This document shows, in pieces, positions 24,601-36,391 of a stretch of 64,000 nt of DNA. The first letter of the stretch is position 1. Each line of letters opens with the position of its first letter. Source of the stretch: Branchiostoma floridae (lineage: Eukaryota; Chordata; Leptocardii; Amphioxiformes; Branchiostomatidae); contig NC_049981.1 in NCBI RefSeq assembly GCF_000003815.2, positions 11,067,478 through 11,131,477 of the forward strand, given 5' to 3'. The notes beneath the pieces were generated by a model, which saw only the letters and a list, made by a program, of their open reading frames with translations, was not told where the DNA came from and did not search any database. Both the position numbers and the translations under genes were made by a program.

Positions 24601-27600
24601 GCCAATACCTTGATGCTTTTTTCTCAGTTTTTCCATATCTGCCTCTAAAATGATTTTATTGAGATTTTTTGGTCAATTTTAGACCAAAACTGTATATTTT
24701 GGCCCCTGTACCCTGGTATTACAACCAAATGAGCTGAAATTTGACAGAGATGTGCCTTGATAATGCCCCCATATAAATTCGGTAACACTTTTGGTGTACA
24801 ATACAACAAAATGCTTATTTTTGCGATTTTTTGACCAATTTTTGACCAAAAAAGGACACTTTTGGCCCCTGTACCCTGGTATTACAACCAAATGAGCTGA
24901 AATTTGACAGAGATGTGCCTTGATAATGCCCCCATATAAATTCAATAACACTTTTGGTGTATAGTACAACAAAATGCTTATTTTTGCGATTTTTTTACCA
25001 ATTTTTGACCAAAAAAGGACACTTTTGGCTCCTGTACCTTGGTATTGCAACCGAATGAGCTGAAATTTGACACAGATGTGCCTTGATAATCCCTTCATAT
25101 AAATTCAATAACACTTTTGGTGTACAGTGCAACAAAATGCTTATTTTTGCGATTTTTAGCCAATTTTTGACCAAAAAAGGACACTTTTGGCTCCTGTACC
25201 CTGGTATTACAATTAAATGACCTGAAATTTGGTATAGATAGGCATTAGATACTTGGTAACAAGATTCAAGTAAAATTTTTGACACAAACGACTTTAAATG
25301 ATTAATTTTGGCACTTTTCTGAGGGGAAATTTGTTTTCTTTTGGCCTCCTGACGTGACCTTCCGTGACCCCGCACAGAGCCACACCTGTGCGCGTCAGCC
25401 GGAGAGTTAATTGAATCAAAGACCTAGCCAATCAGCGAAGAGGAGGCCAAAGGCTAATTAATATTCATAAGCGGGGCCTCATGATCCAGTATATAGCAGT
25501 GTTCCCGCCAGGGGGAGCGAAGCCCGCCTAAGGCTCTCGCATTTTAGACTATTCAGAAGGCTTTATATTGTATCAGTTCTTAGGGGCATATCTATGATAA
25601 TCGCAGCAGTCACTTAACTTCTCTTCAGGAGTTTAGCGTAACACTATTTCAGGTCAAACCGTCAAAGGCAACTAAAAACAAACTTTAACGTTACTGAGTT
25701 CAACAGTACTTATAACTTGTTATCCGAAGTTGAAACGCTAGCGATAGTATTTTCGCTGCGCTGTTGCCTCCGTGCGACTGTTGTTGACGGTCTTATAACG
25801 GTATATTTTGCACCCCTGTACCCTGGTATGAGTAACATTTGGTATAGATAGGCATAAGATAGTTGGTAAAATGATCCAAGTAAAATTTTTGGCATAAAGT
25901 ACTGTAAAAGGCTTAACTACAGCACTTTTTGTAGGGGAAATTGGTTTTCTTTCGTTCTCCATGCCATGACCTTTCGGACGTTCACCCCACAGAGCCGACA
26001 TCTGCACCTGCGTCTAGCCGGCAGGAAGAGTTAATTCAATTAATATTCATAAGCGGGGCCACACAATACGTTAACTTGAAGACTCAGGCCGTACAGACTT
26101 CTCGCCAGGATTTTTTCAAAGCGTCGGACAGGGGTCCGGGGGCCGCCGAATGTCCCTGGCGGGGTCCAGGGGCAGGGCCACTGTGGGGGGGACCCAGGTG
26201 GGCGAAGCCCCCCCGGAAGCTCTTGCATTTTAGACTATTGAGAAGGCTTCTTTTATCAGTTTTTTTAGGGCCATATCTACGATAATCGTAGCAGTCACTT
26301 ACTTCTCTTCAGCAGTTTGACTTTAAAATATTTCGGGTCAAAGCTTCAAAGACAACTAAAACCTCATAAACAACAAACTTTACTTAGCTCAACAGTATAC
26401 AAAAATATTGTACGGGTTGCCATCCTTAGTTGAAGCGCTTATTTATAGCGCTAGTATTTTCGCTGCGCCGTTAGCCGCCGTGCGACTTTTGTTGACGGTC
26501 TGATATCCCTACGTCGCCGCCTCGCTGATATTCCCACGGACATGTTTCAAGAAAAATACCCAGCAAAAAACGCTGTTCTGCGTCAAATTCTATTCTATAA
26601 AACATGTGGGACTCAGTGTTACAGTCTAAATATTTTGTAGAAGCACCGCTGTAGGAAAGAAGGTCCAAGCAATGTAAAACATCACGTAGCATGAAGTTCG
26701 CTGTCAACTGGCACACAGCACATGACTGTTTGAAACTCTAAGTCTAATCAACAGCCGTGTTTGATTGATAGCCGGCGGTCCTTTGATGAAGTCGGCGAAA
26801 GGTGCGTTAGTTAGAAAATCTGCGTTTAGTTTTGATACGTAATTATAAGTTAGCCAGTGGCGAGAATGATTATTTTCTCATCAATATTTCTCTTCAGAAT
26901 TATTTGAACTTAATTGTACATCTAAACAATTGGCTTACCTGTGCAATGTTTATATGATTAATGATCAGTGTACTGAAATCATGTGTAACGTATGGCTCCT
27001 AGTCAATAGATCAGCATTTTCTCTATAGTGACCACCTGTCTATAGTGGCCACATTTCCTAGTGCTGTTGTTGTTTGACATAAACTTTGAACATTTAAATT
27101 GTAAGTAACTTTAAACTGCCAGAGTTTCATCCCAATAAAACACTCTCAGCGCCAGGGTATGAACAGACTGACCAGACAGACGAAAATAAATCCTCGAACA
27201 AGGTTCAATCGTATCTTCCGGGTCTGGCAGGAAGTTGTTAAACTAAAATAAGAATAGGCTCGATGGCTGATTGCATATAAAGTAAAACAGTTTAACAGTT
27301 TTACAGCTTGAAGAAAACAAACGCTCCTACAGTACCTGCACCTGCTTGATAATTATTAAATCGTATGCCCTACTTGAATAAAAAAAGTTCACTGCAATAA
27401 TAAATGTACCCACATCACAAGGAGCTTATACTTTTTTAAACTTACACCTAGTTATCGTACTGAAAATTGTTAATGACATTAAATGAAGTCATTCAACAAT
27501 TTTCAGTCATGATGAAAATTTTCTGAATGGAAGGTGTGATTATTGTCATTTTCTGAAAAATAGAAGCAAGCTCTGTTTTTACCTGGAATCAATTCACAAT

Positions 27601-30600
27601 ACCAGTCCACTTTGGGGGATAATGTACTGTTAAGAGGATGTTCCATTTTTGCGCAGGGGTGATTTGGAACAGTCCAATGTTGCGTGGAAAGGGGTATGGC
27701 TGAAATATGCTGTATTTGCTCTTAAGCAAATGTCGGCCTTTCTAGTTTCTGATTACACTCCTGACAAAAATAGGGTCAGTAGATAGGGATCTTTTTCAGA
27801 GTTGGGTCAGTGCTTTTGCATTGGTTGGTCGAGTAACTGGCAACATTTTTAACTATACCCAATAGACAAGATTTCGAGTTGTGTTTATTTTAGTCCAGAA
27901 GCACAGAAGCAAAGTTGCTGTTAAAAGCACAGAGCCGGGCAAGCTATGTTGATCCATACATTTAAACTAGTGTACACTGTAATATGCCTTACCAGATCAG
28001 CCAGGTTACCATCCCAGCCAGTTCGCCAAACCTCCCACATCCGCTCAGACAGCAGCTTGTGTTTAGAAGTACTCCCAGCATGCCTTGCTTCACTCCCACA
28101 ATCCTTTGGTGTCGGCGTGGGGGTCGCCGTCTGATTACCCTCGGGCGACGTGTCGCGGTTTTTCCCGTCATCGCTACAGAGCGTGTCTTCGCTGGACTGG
28201 TTACCGGACGTCGTTTTAGGCAGGCTTTCTGGAGGGAAGATTTTCTCAATCTCAAGTTTGGAGGGTTCTTTCAACAACTCCTCCTCAATGTCAATCAATT
28301 CGTGTTGCCTAGCAACCAACTGCATGTCAGAGTTTCCATTCAATGCAGAATGTTTTCCGTCCTCTGTAGTTCTGGACGGAAGTTTAGTCTGTGTGGAAGA
28401 CATGTCTTGTTTGTCTCTAGTCCTTCCCTTCTTTACTACATTGCTGTTGTTGTTGTTGTTTGTTTCAAGCTCTTTAAACTGCGACACGCTAACGTCAGAA
28501 CTAGTAGAATTACGTGGTGAGACGGTCGAAACTTCTTCCGTGTTTTCCTCGCTGGCATCGGGTCTGTGTTCCTGACTGAAAACACGGTCTAACTTTGCTT
28601 CCATGCCCTTTAGTCTTCCCGCGACCCGAGGCTTTCTCCGCGGGGGAACGCGAGGAGGAGACTTGCTGAAAGGATCCAACGTTTTGGTCTCAAACCTGCG
28701 TACAGCGCCCAGTACGCTTGTTGGCGTGTAGTCGTCTGTACTTTGGTCTGAGTCCAAGTCGTGTCTCCCAGTTCCGTATTCTCGCGTCCGTCTTTTCCGC
28801 CTGACCTTCTGTTTCCTCGCCATGGACAGTTCCAGTTCCAGTTCCTCGTTCTCAGGTAAACCGTTTTCCGCCTTCGGAGGTCTCGGAAGGACAGGGGAAT
28901 GCTGGGATGGCTTAATACCGACTTTCTCTTGTGACCCTGAAAATTATAGAGATCATAATTAGTAAGCAGTAACTGAAAGTATAATTTTGTTGGCAAGAGG
29001 AAACAGAATACAGGATTTCAGACTTTTAGACTAGGGTACTTTTATTCCAGTATTAAATTTTGTTTTTTTAGAACATCTGCAGTAGAAATTTTCTACTGCA
29101 GATGTTCTAAAGAACAACACTTTTTGATAATATTTACCTGTTTCTGTTTTACCATTCTTCGGACCTTCGGCTGATTTCGGTGGTCTGCAAATGAAGAAGA
29201 CACAACAAGACTGAAAATTGTGCCATTGGCATTGGTTTGGTAAAACATCTCAATTAGCCTTTGAAATCTATAACATTTTATCTAAATAGTAACAACAATG
29301 TCACATTCCTTAAGAAAATATTTCAAGACTGACGCGAAAATTCAAGTGTATTTTTCAAGTTGGATTCGGATTAAGAAGACAGAAGAAGAAGCTGGCATAA
29401 ACTTTAATTATGACATTTTTTTTTGACCAGAATTCAACTCACTCATTCTCCACATCTTGGTCTTCAAAGCCGAAGTTCTCAAAGTCGTATTCTTCTGCAT
29501 TTTCTGTCACATTCTGGAAGAGAGCAGAAAGAAGAGTTAACAAAGGTGTTGGACTGTCAATATAAAATCTTGACTTGGATACTTAAGCTCTCAGTGAGCA
29601 CATACCACTGCCAATACATATTGGGGAAAGCAACTGGCACAAGACAAAGCAACTGGCACTGTACAAAGGCACAATAGTGTACGTACCACCTGCATATACA
29701 GGTTAGTACTACAGGTTCAATCAGAGCAGTACAATTATTTCTGATGTCTACTTACCCCTTACAATATATTTGTAGTACTTAACCAAAGACAAACTGTATG
29801 ATCCTCCTTGAAATAGTTGATTATCATTAATTACTATTAGAACAGATAGAAACGTTTAACTTAATGTCAACAAGCTATTCCGTCAATATTCCCATAGTTT
29901 TAATTTTTGTTATACTAGACAAATATTATTGTGTTAACCGATTTGTTATTGTCATACATTGCACAAAGTATCATGTACAACTATCAAACAATTAGGTTCA
30001 TTCATTCATCCAATTGCAATACTCTATGATAAAGCAATACATGTATATGCATACTTAAGTCATATGCAGCTAACAATGGCCCAATGGCCAAATATGAGAC
30101 TCAAAAAGGTACTACCAGGAACATCATAGCAATTAAGTTCACAATTGAAGAAAAAATTCTAGAATACGATTTAGAATTAAAAATACAACATCTTTACATT
30201 ATGTGTTCCACAATCCTACATGTGTTCCACACCTACATAATATACACTTTGTATATCAATAAACGACACTGCCGACACCAAATTATACTACACATGTATC
30301 TTGCAACAATCTGGTAACGTCTGTTTTACAACTTTCCATCCACCTTTTAATTCAAATCCTCTAAAGGGCAACAACCTGAAATCCCTTTATAAAACAATTC
30401 CACTAAAAATAGAAAATTCTCTACATCCAGGACCCTGTAACTCTAAACCCTTTAATTTAAAGTTCCCATATTCACACTGCCAATCACTGTAGCAACCACA
30501 TGAACACTTCATACAAAAATTTATGAAAACATACAAAAATCTGAACTTTAGGTACCAACCTTCAACACCGTGATGCTGTGAGAAATATTAGGACAAAATA

Positions 30601-32288
30601 TGGGTGGTTTGTGGTGCAATTTTCCCACCACAAATTTCAACATCTTGTCGCGAAGGGAACCAGTGCAGCTGACTGCTTGTAGGAACCATCTGGCCGAGTC
30701 AATACGGATCAACAACACCATGAAATTACTCTGGGAAACAATTAGGCCAAACAAATGAAACTCTGGCGACGTTTTGGCGAGACAAAGGACACAAAAATAC
30801 TGAGCATTTTGATGGCAGAATTTCAAGCAGTTGCTGTTATGGTCTAGTAAGTCCTGACAGTGAGTTTTTGTAGGAATGCATTTATCATGTCAAAATGTAC
30901 CAGACGGAAGGGGCATGTTGAGAGTAGGCTTTTGAAATGATAGAATTTATAACGTTATAATGAAACAATGTAAAGAGAAATACTGAACTCAGAAGCAATC
31001 TTTCGAATTTCTATTTTTAAATATGTAATGTGTATCTTTCATCTTGTAATTTTCTTAAGCCTGACTAGGTCTAGAATATTATTGATGAACATATTTTGTT
31101 TGAATAAAAGTCATCTATGAGTTACCGGTACCTTGTAATTTGCATTATGTTACTTCAGCATAAGCAGAAAATACATATATGTATGTAACATACTACATGT
31201 CATTTTTCATGCCTTACTATAGCCAATTTACTAAATATGTCTTACAATATTATTACAAATACTTCAATTTAGATGCCCTAAGTAGTATTTCATGTCGATG
31301 ATACTGTATTTTTCATGCCCTAAACTATTGTTCCATGTCTTACTGAATTTTACAATGCTCTACTTGCTATTTCATGTATATTGTGAATACTGTATTTTGC
31401 ATGCCTTACTATTATTTCATATCTATTAAATAATAAATATGGCATTTCTCATGTTTCACTTTACAAGTACATAAATGCCGACCATAGACTAAATTTGTTT
31501 AACCGAGCCTTTAAACTTAAGGGCTCTTCTATACGTTTTACTGATTCAAAGAACTTTACCTGAATCTGTCACACACCTGTTTTGCAGTCTGGCATTGTTA
31601 CCTGGTTGCCATAGAAACCACATACAGATAAAAACAGGCTTAAATCCCTTTGTGAATAAAACACTTGATTACATGGGTGGATTGAATCAAATGAATTAAC
31701 TACCTACTTGGAAAAGAACTGACATGCTTTGTTTTGTTATTTTTGAATTTATTTCGTCACCATAAAAAAACAGTCTGTAAGAAATTGACAGTCACTTTTG
31801 TATTGAGCAGATTCAGACAGGTTGCCCTTTCTGTTACATGATCCAGAGTACGTATAATCCTCCATTAACCTTTATTGGCTGTGCTACATATGTCTGGCAC
31901 TTTGAAAAAAGGGTGTTTGAGAGATCTCTAATGCATCACTCCCGGGCATGGCCAGTTTAGATATACAGGAGTGCATTATTCTATAAATGTTGACACTTAC
32001 AAGTGTTGGCACATCTAAAACACATTATAATATCTGAAGATGTGTAAATATTTTCTGACCAATCATCCTTACCAGAGAAGCACTGATAGATAAAGGTTTG
32101 TGCTTTTTCTTGGTAGGACAGTATTCCAGCTGCAGATTCCAAAAAGCTTGACAGGGGGCACTGCTGGACATGACCTAGAATAATTAAGTTAATGTATTAT
32201 TGTCCTTCAGCTGTTAATATTGGTTACTCACCTGATGGTCATCTAGAAGGTCAAGGTCATCTAGGTCCAAGAAGTCTGCATCCGCCAT
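18608..32288 (-). CDS. SNCAIP: synphilin-1 (alpha-synuclein-interacting protein)
   Basis: Fourteen exons join in phase: 32232-32288, 32073-32174, 29443-29513, 29138-29184, 27993-28936, 23964-24143, 23272-23385, 22784-22909, 22194-22334, 21965-22063, 21364-21575, 19551-20889, 19203-19276 and 18608-18731 (3630 bp, 1209 residues; human about 919). The N-terminus MADADFLDLDDLDLLDD matches the human acidic start. Ankyrin repeats occupy about 408-594, including TLVEYG, AERHGH and the VESC stretch; a Leu/Gln-rich coiled coil follows (about 595-680). The long C-terminal exon carries STDNLHRIFEKY (about 934-945) and SPKSSLK before RVTFEE (1046-1051), all with human counterparts. The start is supported by an in-frame TGA upstream. 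In vertebrates synphilin-1 is a cytosolic scaffold binding alpha-synuclein and ubiquitin ligases; function here is by orthology. The extra length lies in the low-complexity regions between domains. Confidence 0.94.
21215..21320. repeat. imperfect foldback in a SNCAIP intron
   Basis: A left arm with TATTTAGGAATATCGAG and GTTTCAAATTGCAATCAATT pairs with a right arm containing AATTGAAATTTGAAAC and CTTGATATCCCTAAAAA. Mismatches suggest an old insertion. Confidence 0.5.
24497..24525. repeat. (TTTC)n microsatellite
   Basis: About seven uninterrupted TTTC units lie at the edge of the tandem-repeat block in the SNCAIP intron. Confidence 0.9.
24540..25260. repeat. tandem repeat, 162-163 bp unit, about four copies
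   Basis: The block GGCYCCTGTACC recurs at 24701, 24864, 25027 and 25189, giving unit lengths of 163, 163 and 162. Within each unit GAGCTGAAATTTGACA and GACCAATTTTTGACCA recur in the same order. The first and last units are diverged. On the minus strand the repeat happens to stay open for long stretches, but the repeated peptide follows from the repetition and shifts frame between units, so it is not taken as coding. Confidence 0.85.
25189..26060. repeat. large direct duplication within the intron
   Basis: Segments 25189-25485 and 25811-26060 match in order: CCTGTACCCTGGTAT, TTTGGTATAGATAGGCAT, GGGGAAATTNGTTTTCTTT, CACAGAGCC, and TTAATATTCATAAGCGGGGCC. Small deletions separate the copies. In both cases the copy is followed by a stretch related to the hAT-like element at 40395-41639, so the unit duplicated together with transposon sequence. 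Confidence 0.75.
25496..25790. mobile_element. truncated hAT-like element, copy A
   Basis: It begins CAGTGTTCCCGCCAGG, nearly the terminal repeat of the complete element at 40395-41639. It continues with the shared blocks AGGCTCTCGCATTTTAGAC, TATCAGTTCTTAGGGGCATA and GGCAACTAAAAAC in the same order. Most of the GC-rich hairpin and the right end are missing. Confidence 0.65.
26097..26510. mobile_element. truncated hAT-like element, copy B
   Basis: It starts in a diverged terminus (CTTCTCGCCAGGATTTTTTC) and holds the GC-rich segment with GGGGTCCGGGGGCCGCCGAA, then AAGCTCTTGCATTTTAGAC and TACGATAATCGTAGCAGT, as in the complete copy at 40395. The right terminal repeat is absent. It lies in the same SNCAIP intron as copy A. 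Confidence 0.68.
26995..27060. repeat. fragment of the CAGTCAAACCTGT element family
   Basis: The stretch with TTTCTCTATAGTGACCACC then TGTCTATAGTGGCCAC closely parallels 36297-36348 in the complete element at 35495-36391. Confidence 0.6.
29067..29111. repeat. perfect 22-bp palindrome with a 1-base centre
   Basis: TTTAGAACATCTGCAGTAG starts the left arm. The right arm (29090-29111) is its exact reverse complement, with a single T between. It lies in the SNCAIP intron between the exons at 29138 and 28936. Confidence 0.85.
31605..31618 (+). promoter_or_regulatory. X-box-like motif (RFX binding type)
   Basis: GTTGCCATAGAAAC is close to the RFX X-box consensus, two imperfect half sites GTTRCC and RGYAAC around two bases. 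It is in the SNCAIP intron between the second and third coding exons. Confidence 0.4.
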
Positions 32289-32302
32289 GTTGCCGTAGCA
32301 AC
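32289..32302 (+). promoter_or_regulatory. X-box-like motif abutting the SNCAIP start codon
   Basis: GTTGCCGTAGCAAC is directly 5' of the SNCAIP ATG (minus strand) and differs from the palindromic X-box GTTGCCATGGCAAC at two positions. The location in the 5' UTR is compatible with a regulatory site. Confidence 0.45.
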
Positions 32303-32759
32303 CAGGGTGGGTCAGATCCAGCTGCTGTCGGTCATCACGGCATGGTCAGGGGTCTGGACAGGTCAGACAAAAACTTAATAAGGCATGGAGACACTTCTGT
32401 CCCATCCAATCCAAGGAGCAGCTCCAGATCCCTTTTTTCAGTTACCCATAGTTATAAAGAATTAGATGAACAGCTCCAATTTGCGTGCACAAAAGTACAT
32501 AATGTACCCAGTATTTTGAGTCCCGCTAGTGCTACAGCAGATCAGTACAACACAATCAGCCTCTAAGTTCCAAATTAACTTATAGCCTGGGAAAGTGACC
32601 GAGACACGTTTTCCATAGAACACCCCACATTCCTATTATATCCTTAATGACACTCCAAACTCTAAAAGCACTATTTGGCACAGGAAGCCCCAACACTGCC
32701 CTGTTATTTGCAGCCGCCTATACGCCTGTGAAATTTTGCGGCCACCAGTCAAGAACCAC

Positions 32760-32773
32760 ATTACCATGGCAAC
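32760..32773 (+). promoter_or_regulatory. X-box-like motif upstream of SNCAIP
   Basis: ATTACCATGGCAAC matches the X-box form GTTACCATGGCAAC except for the first base. It lies about 470 bases upstream of the SNCAIP start codon. Confidence 0.45.
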
Positions 32774-32947
32774 CACAGGGACAAGGTCAAGAGCCAACCT
32801 TGAGGTAGGATAAAAAGAGATGATACTTCCTGAAATGAACTTGAGGTTAAATTCCTCTTGACAAAGGACAATAGCTGTGTTGATAGATCATGATTAGTGG
32901 AAGCTGTTCAAGTTCTAAGCTTCTAGCTTCTAAACAACTCTCACAAC

Positions 32948-33383
32948 TAGGGCTGGGTATCGGTACAGTGTACCGGTACAAAACCGTTTTTTCTTATTGG
33001 ACCGGTCCAGAAAAACCGGACCTGAAAAAATTGGGTGGACCGAATGTTGGACCGATTGGAAATTTAACAGATTATTTTATAAGGCATTCAAACGTTTTGG
33101 GGCTTGCAGGTGGAAAAAAATAACAAGAGTGAAGTAGAGTAGAGTTTATAATAATTTCTACCAAGTTTTACAGCCAATCGTACAGGTGCAGCTAGCGTTG
33201 TAGGATTTTAAAACGCCAGTGTAAGTCTAATACACCACCAAACAAATTTCTTTCTAGTGATGAAGTAGACCATTGGTATGAGTCATACTGAAACAGGTCC
33301 AGGTTCAGGTCCGGACCTGGACCTGATCCTTTGGACCTGAACCAGACCTGGACCTGAATTTTTTGTACCGGTACCCAGCCCTA
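32948..33383. mobile_element. hAT-type MITE with exact 8-bp target duplication
   Basis: The ends are TAGGGCTGGGTATCGGTAC and, inverted, TAGGGCTGGGTACCGGTAC. The flanks are identical, CTCACAAC at 32940-32947 and 33384-33391, giving a perfect 8-bp target-site duplication. The interior is built from short inverted blocks of GGACCGGTCC and GGTCCGGACC type, with no coding capacity. Confidence 0.88.
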
Positions 33384-33546
33384 CTCACAACACTATTATT
33401 TGGCACATAAGGCAAACATTGTATGCTAAAGGTGACGACGGATGAACAACAGAGAGTGAGAGAGAACGGTTACATCTTTTTTTTAATTTAAAAGTAAAAC
33501 AACTTTAACCGTTGACAAAAATACAACAGCATATTCAAGTACATTA

Positions 33547-33871
33547 CAGGGCTCGAAATACCACCTGCATATGCAGGTTAGTGCAGGTAAAATTGGAGCT
33601 GTGTATGTATTTCTGGTGTCTTCCTGTACCTAGCCTACACTGGTCCAAGTACTTGGTTTTATACATAAATGTCCTATGATGTGGTGTATATGGATTGTTA
33701 TCAGCTGCATTGACTGTTACCACCTATACAGTATAAGAAAAAAAAATAGCAATGATTACTAAACAATTTTAGTTGGATCCATACTTCCTAAATTCAGAGT
33801 GGTGCACGTGAAATTTGTCTGGTGCAGGTAATTTTCAATGTTACCTGCAGAAAAAAGTATTTCGAGTCCTG
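33547..33871. mobile_element. MITE with CAGGGCTCGAAATA ends
   Basis: The left end is CAGGGCTCGAAATA and the right end the reverse complement of CAGGACTCGAAATA. Next inside are ACCTGCATATGCAGGT on the left and ACCTGCAG on the right. A diverged related stretch (ACCACCTGCATATACAGG) occurs at 29686-29770 in a SNCAIP intron. No target duplication is clear. Confidence 0.65.
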
Positions 33872-35494
33872 AGTATGTACAATCTGGATATTAACTTGAG
33901 TTTAGGAAACTTCATCCAAACCTCCATATCAGAATCACCTGGCCATTGGGTCACTTTTTGGTGTCCCTTAAGACACATTCAAGCATTAACTATTAAGAGT
34001 CCTGTCTGTAGTGACCACCTGTCCACATAGACTGAATAGATTTTTATTCGTCCCCCAAGTAGTTTTCTTGGGCAGTTTTGACTGTAGAGCCTAAAACAAC
34101 ACCTAACACACTGTACTATGAATCTACATGTAAATCCAGTATGATACAAGTGAGTACAGTCTATCACTCTATCAGACTATTTCATAGTTACAATCTTTCA
34201 GGCAACATACAGAAAAGCGGAATGGAGGGGGGGGGGGAGTGTTAAGCCTGCAAACAAGGAAAGGGATGAACAAAAGGGTGGGGTGGGGGGTTAACATCTT
34301 ATCCCCTAGTGGAAATTTGAAGAAACATTACAGCACGTAAAATAAATGGCAACATTGCAAGAGTGGAACCCACCTGTACACATGCAGACTACTTGCAGAT
34401 ACACAGCTTACAATTGTATTGTATGTTGGAATCAACAAGTTACATGACAAGAAAATAATCTAAGAAGCTCCTTGATTATGTTTCAGGGTTCTCACAGAAC
34501 ATCTGGAAAGTCGATCAGTCTGTCTCAAGTGTATATTGGGTGGACTCCCTCAAGACAAGCCTATGTCTTAGGCCTGGTATATTGAATAACTCGTTTGTGG
34601 ACATTTTTTGCATATAATAGAGTCTATAATATGTTGTGTAGAGAAAAAAATATTAAAAGGATAAAAGTTTACATAGAGACAAAGTATCTATTCATGTTAA
34701 ATGATGTTTACAAAATTTTCCTAGAACTTTGAGTAGTAACAAAGTTGACACTGAATTATTCTTTATTTCCAGGCTTCCATATATATTCATTACCTACTGG
34801 TACTCTTTTCATTCCGTATACCATAAAATTTTATACCCTACTAGAGAAGAACAATTCATTTTGTTATAAGGAGTCGTAAATATGTCATTGTTTTCTTTTG
34901 ATATAAGTTTATGATGACAAATTAGATAATTCTATCCTTATCAATGTCTCTTTAGGATTAAGAGCATGATATTTTTCAAAAGGTACTACATAAATCTGCC
35001 TGTCAATTTCTTGAGAATGTCTCTTCAATTTTACATAAAAATTATCAAAATGGTATTTGGTATCCTGAAGTCACCGCTATTAAGGAATAATTCTTGTTTA
35101 ACAAGTCCATTGCCCAAACTCACGATAAGCGTCCAGTTTTGTTGGTATTCACCAACTAGCTTTGTCAGTCAATCCATGAATACAAACCCAATAAAATCAT
35201 TCCAACCTTCGCAATAATATGTCAATTTACCCTTTTGTTGCCAGTCCTTCTGAATTTACCGTAAAGCATTGTCAGGATCCCCCCATGCCGACCCTCTTCT
35301 AACTGGTCACCATTATAATGCATGCACCTAAACATTTGCTAACATTAGTTACAAGTGCAAATGTATATAATAAGTTGGTGTTTCTAATCTATGTGTATAT
35401 TTCCGACATTTCTATACCTTCACAGACAGCTGTTAGTTACACTTCAAGCATATGACCTGTACAACCACAGTTCTAACTACAAGGAAAGCCATTA

Positions 35495-36391
35495 CAGTCA
35501 AACCTGTATTAGCGGCCACCTTTACATAACGGCCACCTGCCTATAGTGGCCACTTTTTGTCGGTCCCTTGGATTCGTAATGATTAAGACATAGGCTTAGC
35601 GGCCACCTGTCCAACGCGGCCACGGCCACACGATTTCCGGTCCCGCAGGTACAAAAACATTGCCGATTACGGCCACGCGGACCGTTGATCTATGTTTCGG
35701 CACGCGTTCTGCCATATACAGCGGCCGTATCGTCACCCTACGCCGGATTTAAAACCTCTTTTATTTAGTTTCAAAACAAAACTTCGTAAACTGGCGCTAC
35801 CCAAACCCGCTGACAAAAGGTCATATAAGGTCAATAGACGACTATACGGAGGTAAATTGCGTTAAAGTTACGTTCTAATACACTATCGCTTAGATTAATT
35901 TTCATCACAGAAACTTTCCAAATGAATTGTTACAAAGACAAAATGATATGAACTTCAGACTATGGTGGATTTTATTCTTACATTTATTACGAGATAAGTC
36001 TAAAATGACGAGACTTTTCTTGTGAGTACCACATTAGCATAATGGGCGAACCTGACGTGTGAACGCGGGAGGGAACACACGGACGGCGAAGTATCAAAGG
36101 ATACAAGACGAAAGATCAAAGAAATATGACGATACCGGTCTCTTCAGACAATATCAACTGTAGAACATTTAAAACTTTTTATAGCTTTTGTTTTCTTAAT
36201 ACATATAGTGTAAAAATCATTGCAGTACACGTACAGTACTGTATTATGTGAATAAAGATAGTGGGTACTAAAACCATGTGTAACTTATTGCTTGTGGTCA
36301 ATTAATTAGCATATTCTCTATAGTGGCCACCTCTCTATAGTGGCCAATTTTGACCAGTCCCTTGAGTGGCCGCTATAGACAGGTTTGACTG
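35495..36391. mobile_element. Tc1/mariner-type nonautonomous element, 897 bp
   Basis: It begins CAGTCAAACCTGT and ends with the exact reverse complement, ACAGGTTTGACTG, flanked on both sides by TA (35493-35494 and 36392-36393). A TA duplication is the hallmark of Tc1/mariner/pogo integration. Both ends carry several copies of a TATAGTGGCCACC block. No transposase frame is present, so it would depend on a source elsewhere. Confidence 0.82.

Noticed and set aside
24679-25375. Overlapping minus-strand frames of 126-139 codons with repeated GQKCPFLVKNW peptides
   Set aside because: They run through the 163-bp tandem repeat; the repeated peptide follows from DNA repetition and changes frame between units. 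There is no start or splice support, and they lie in a SNCAIP intron.
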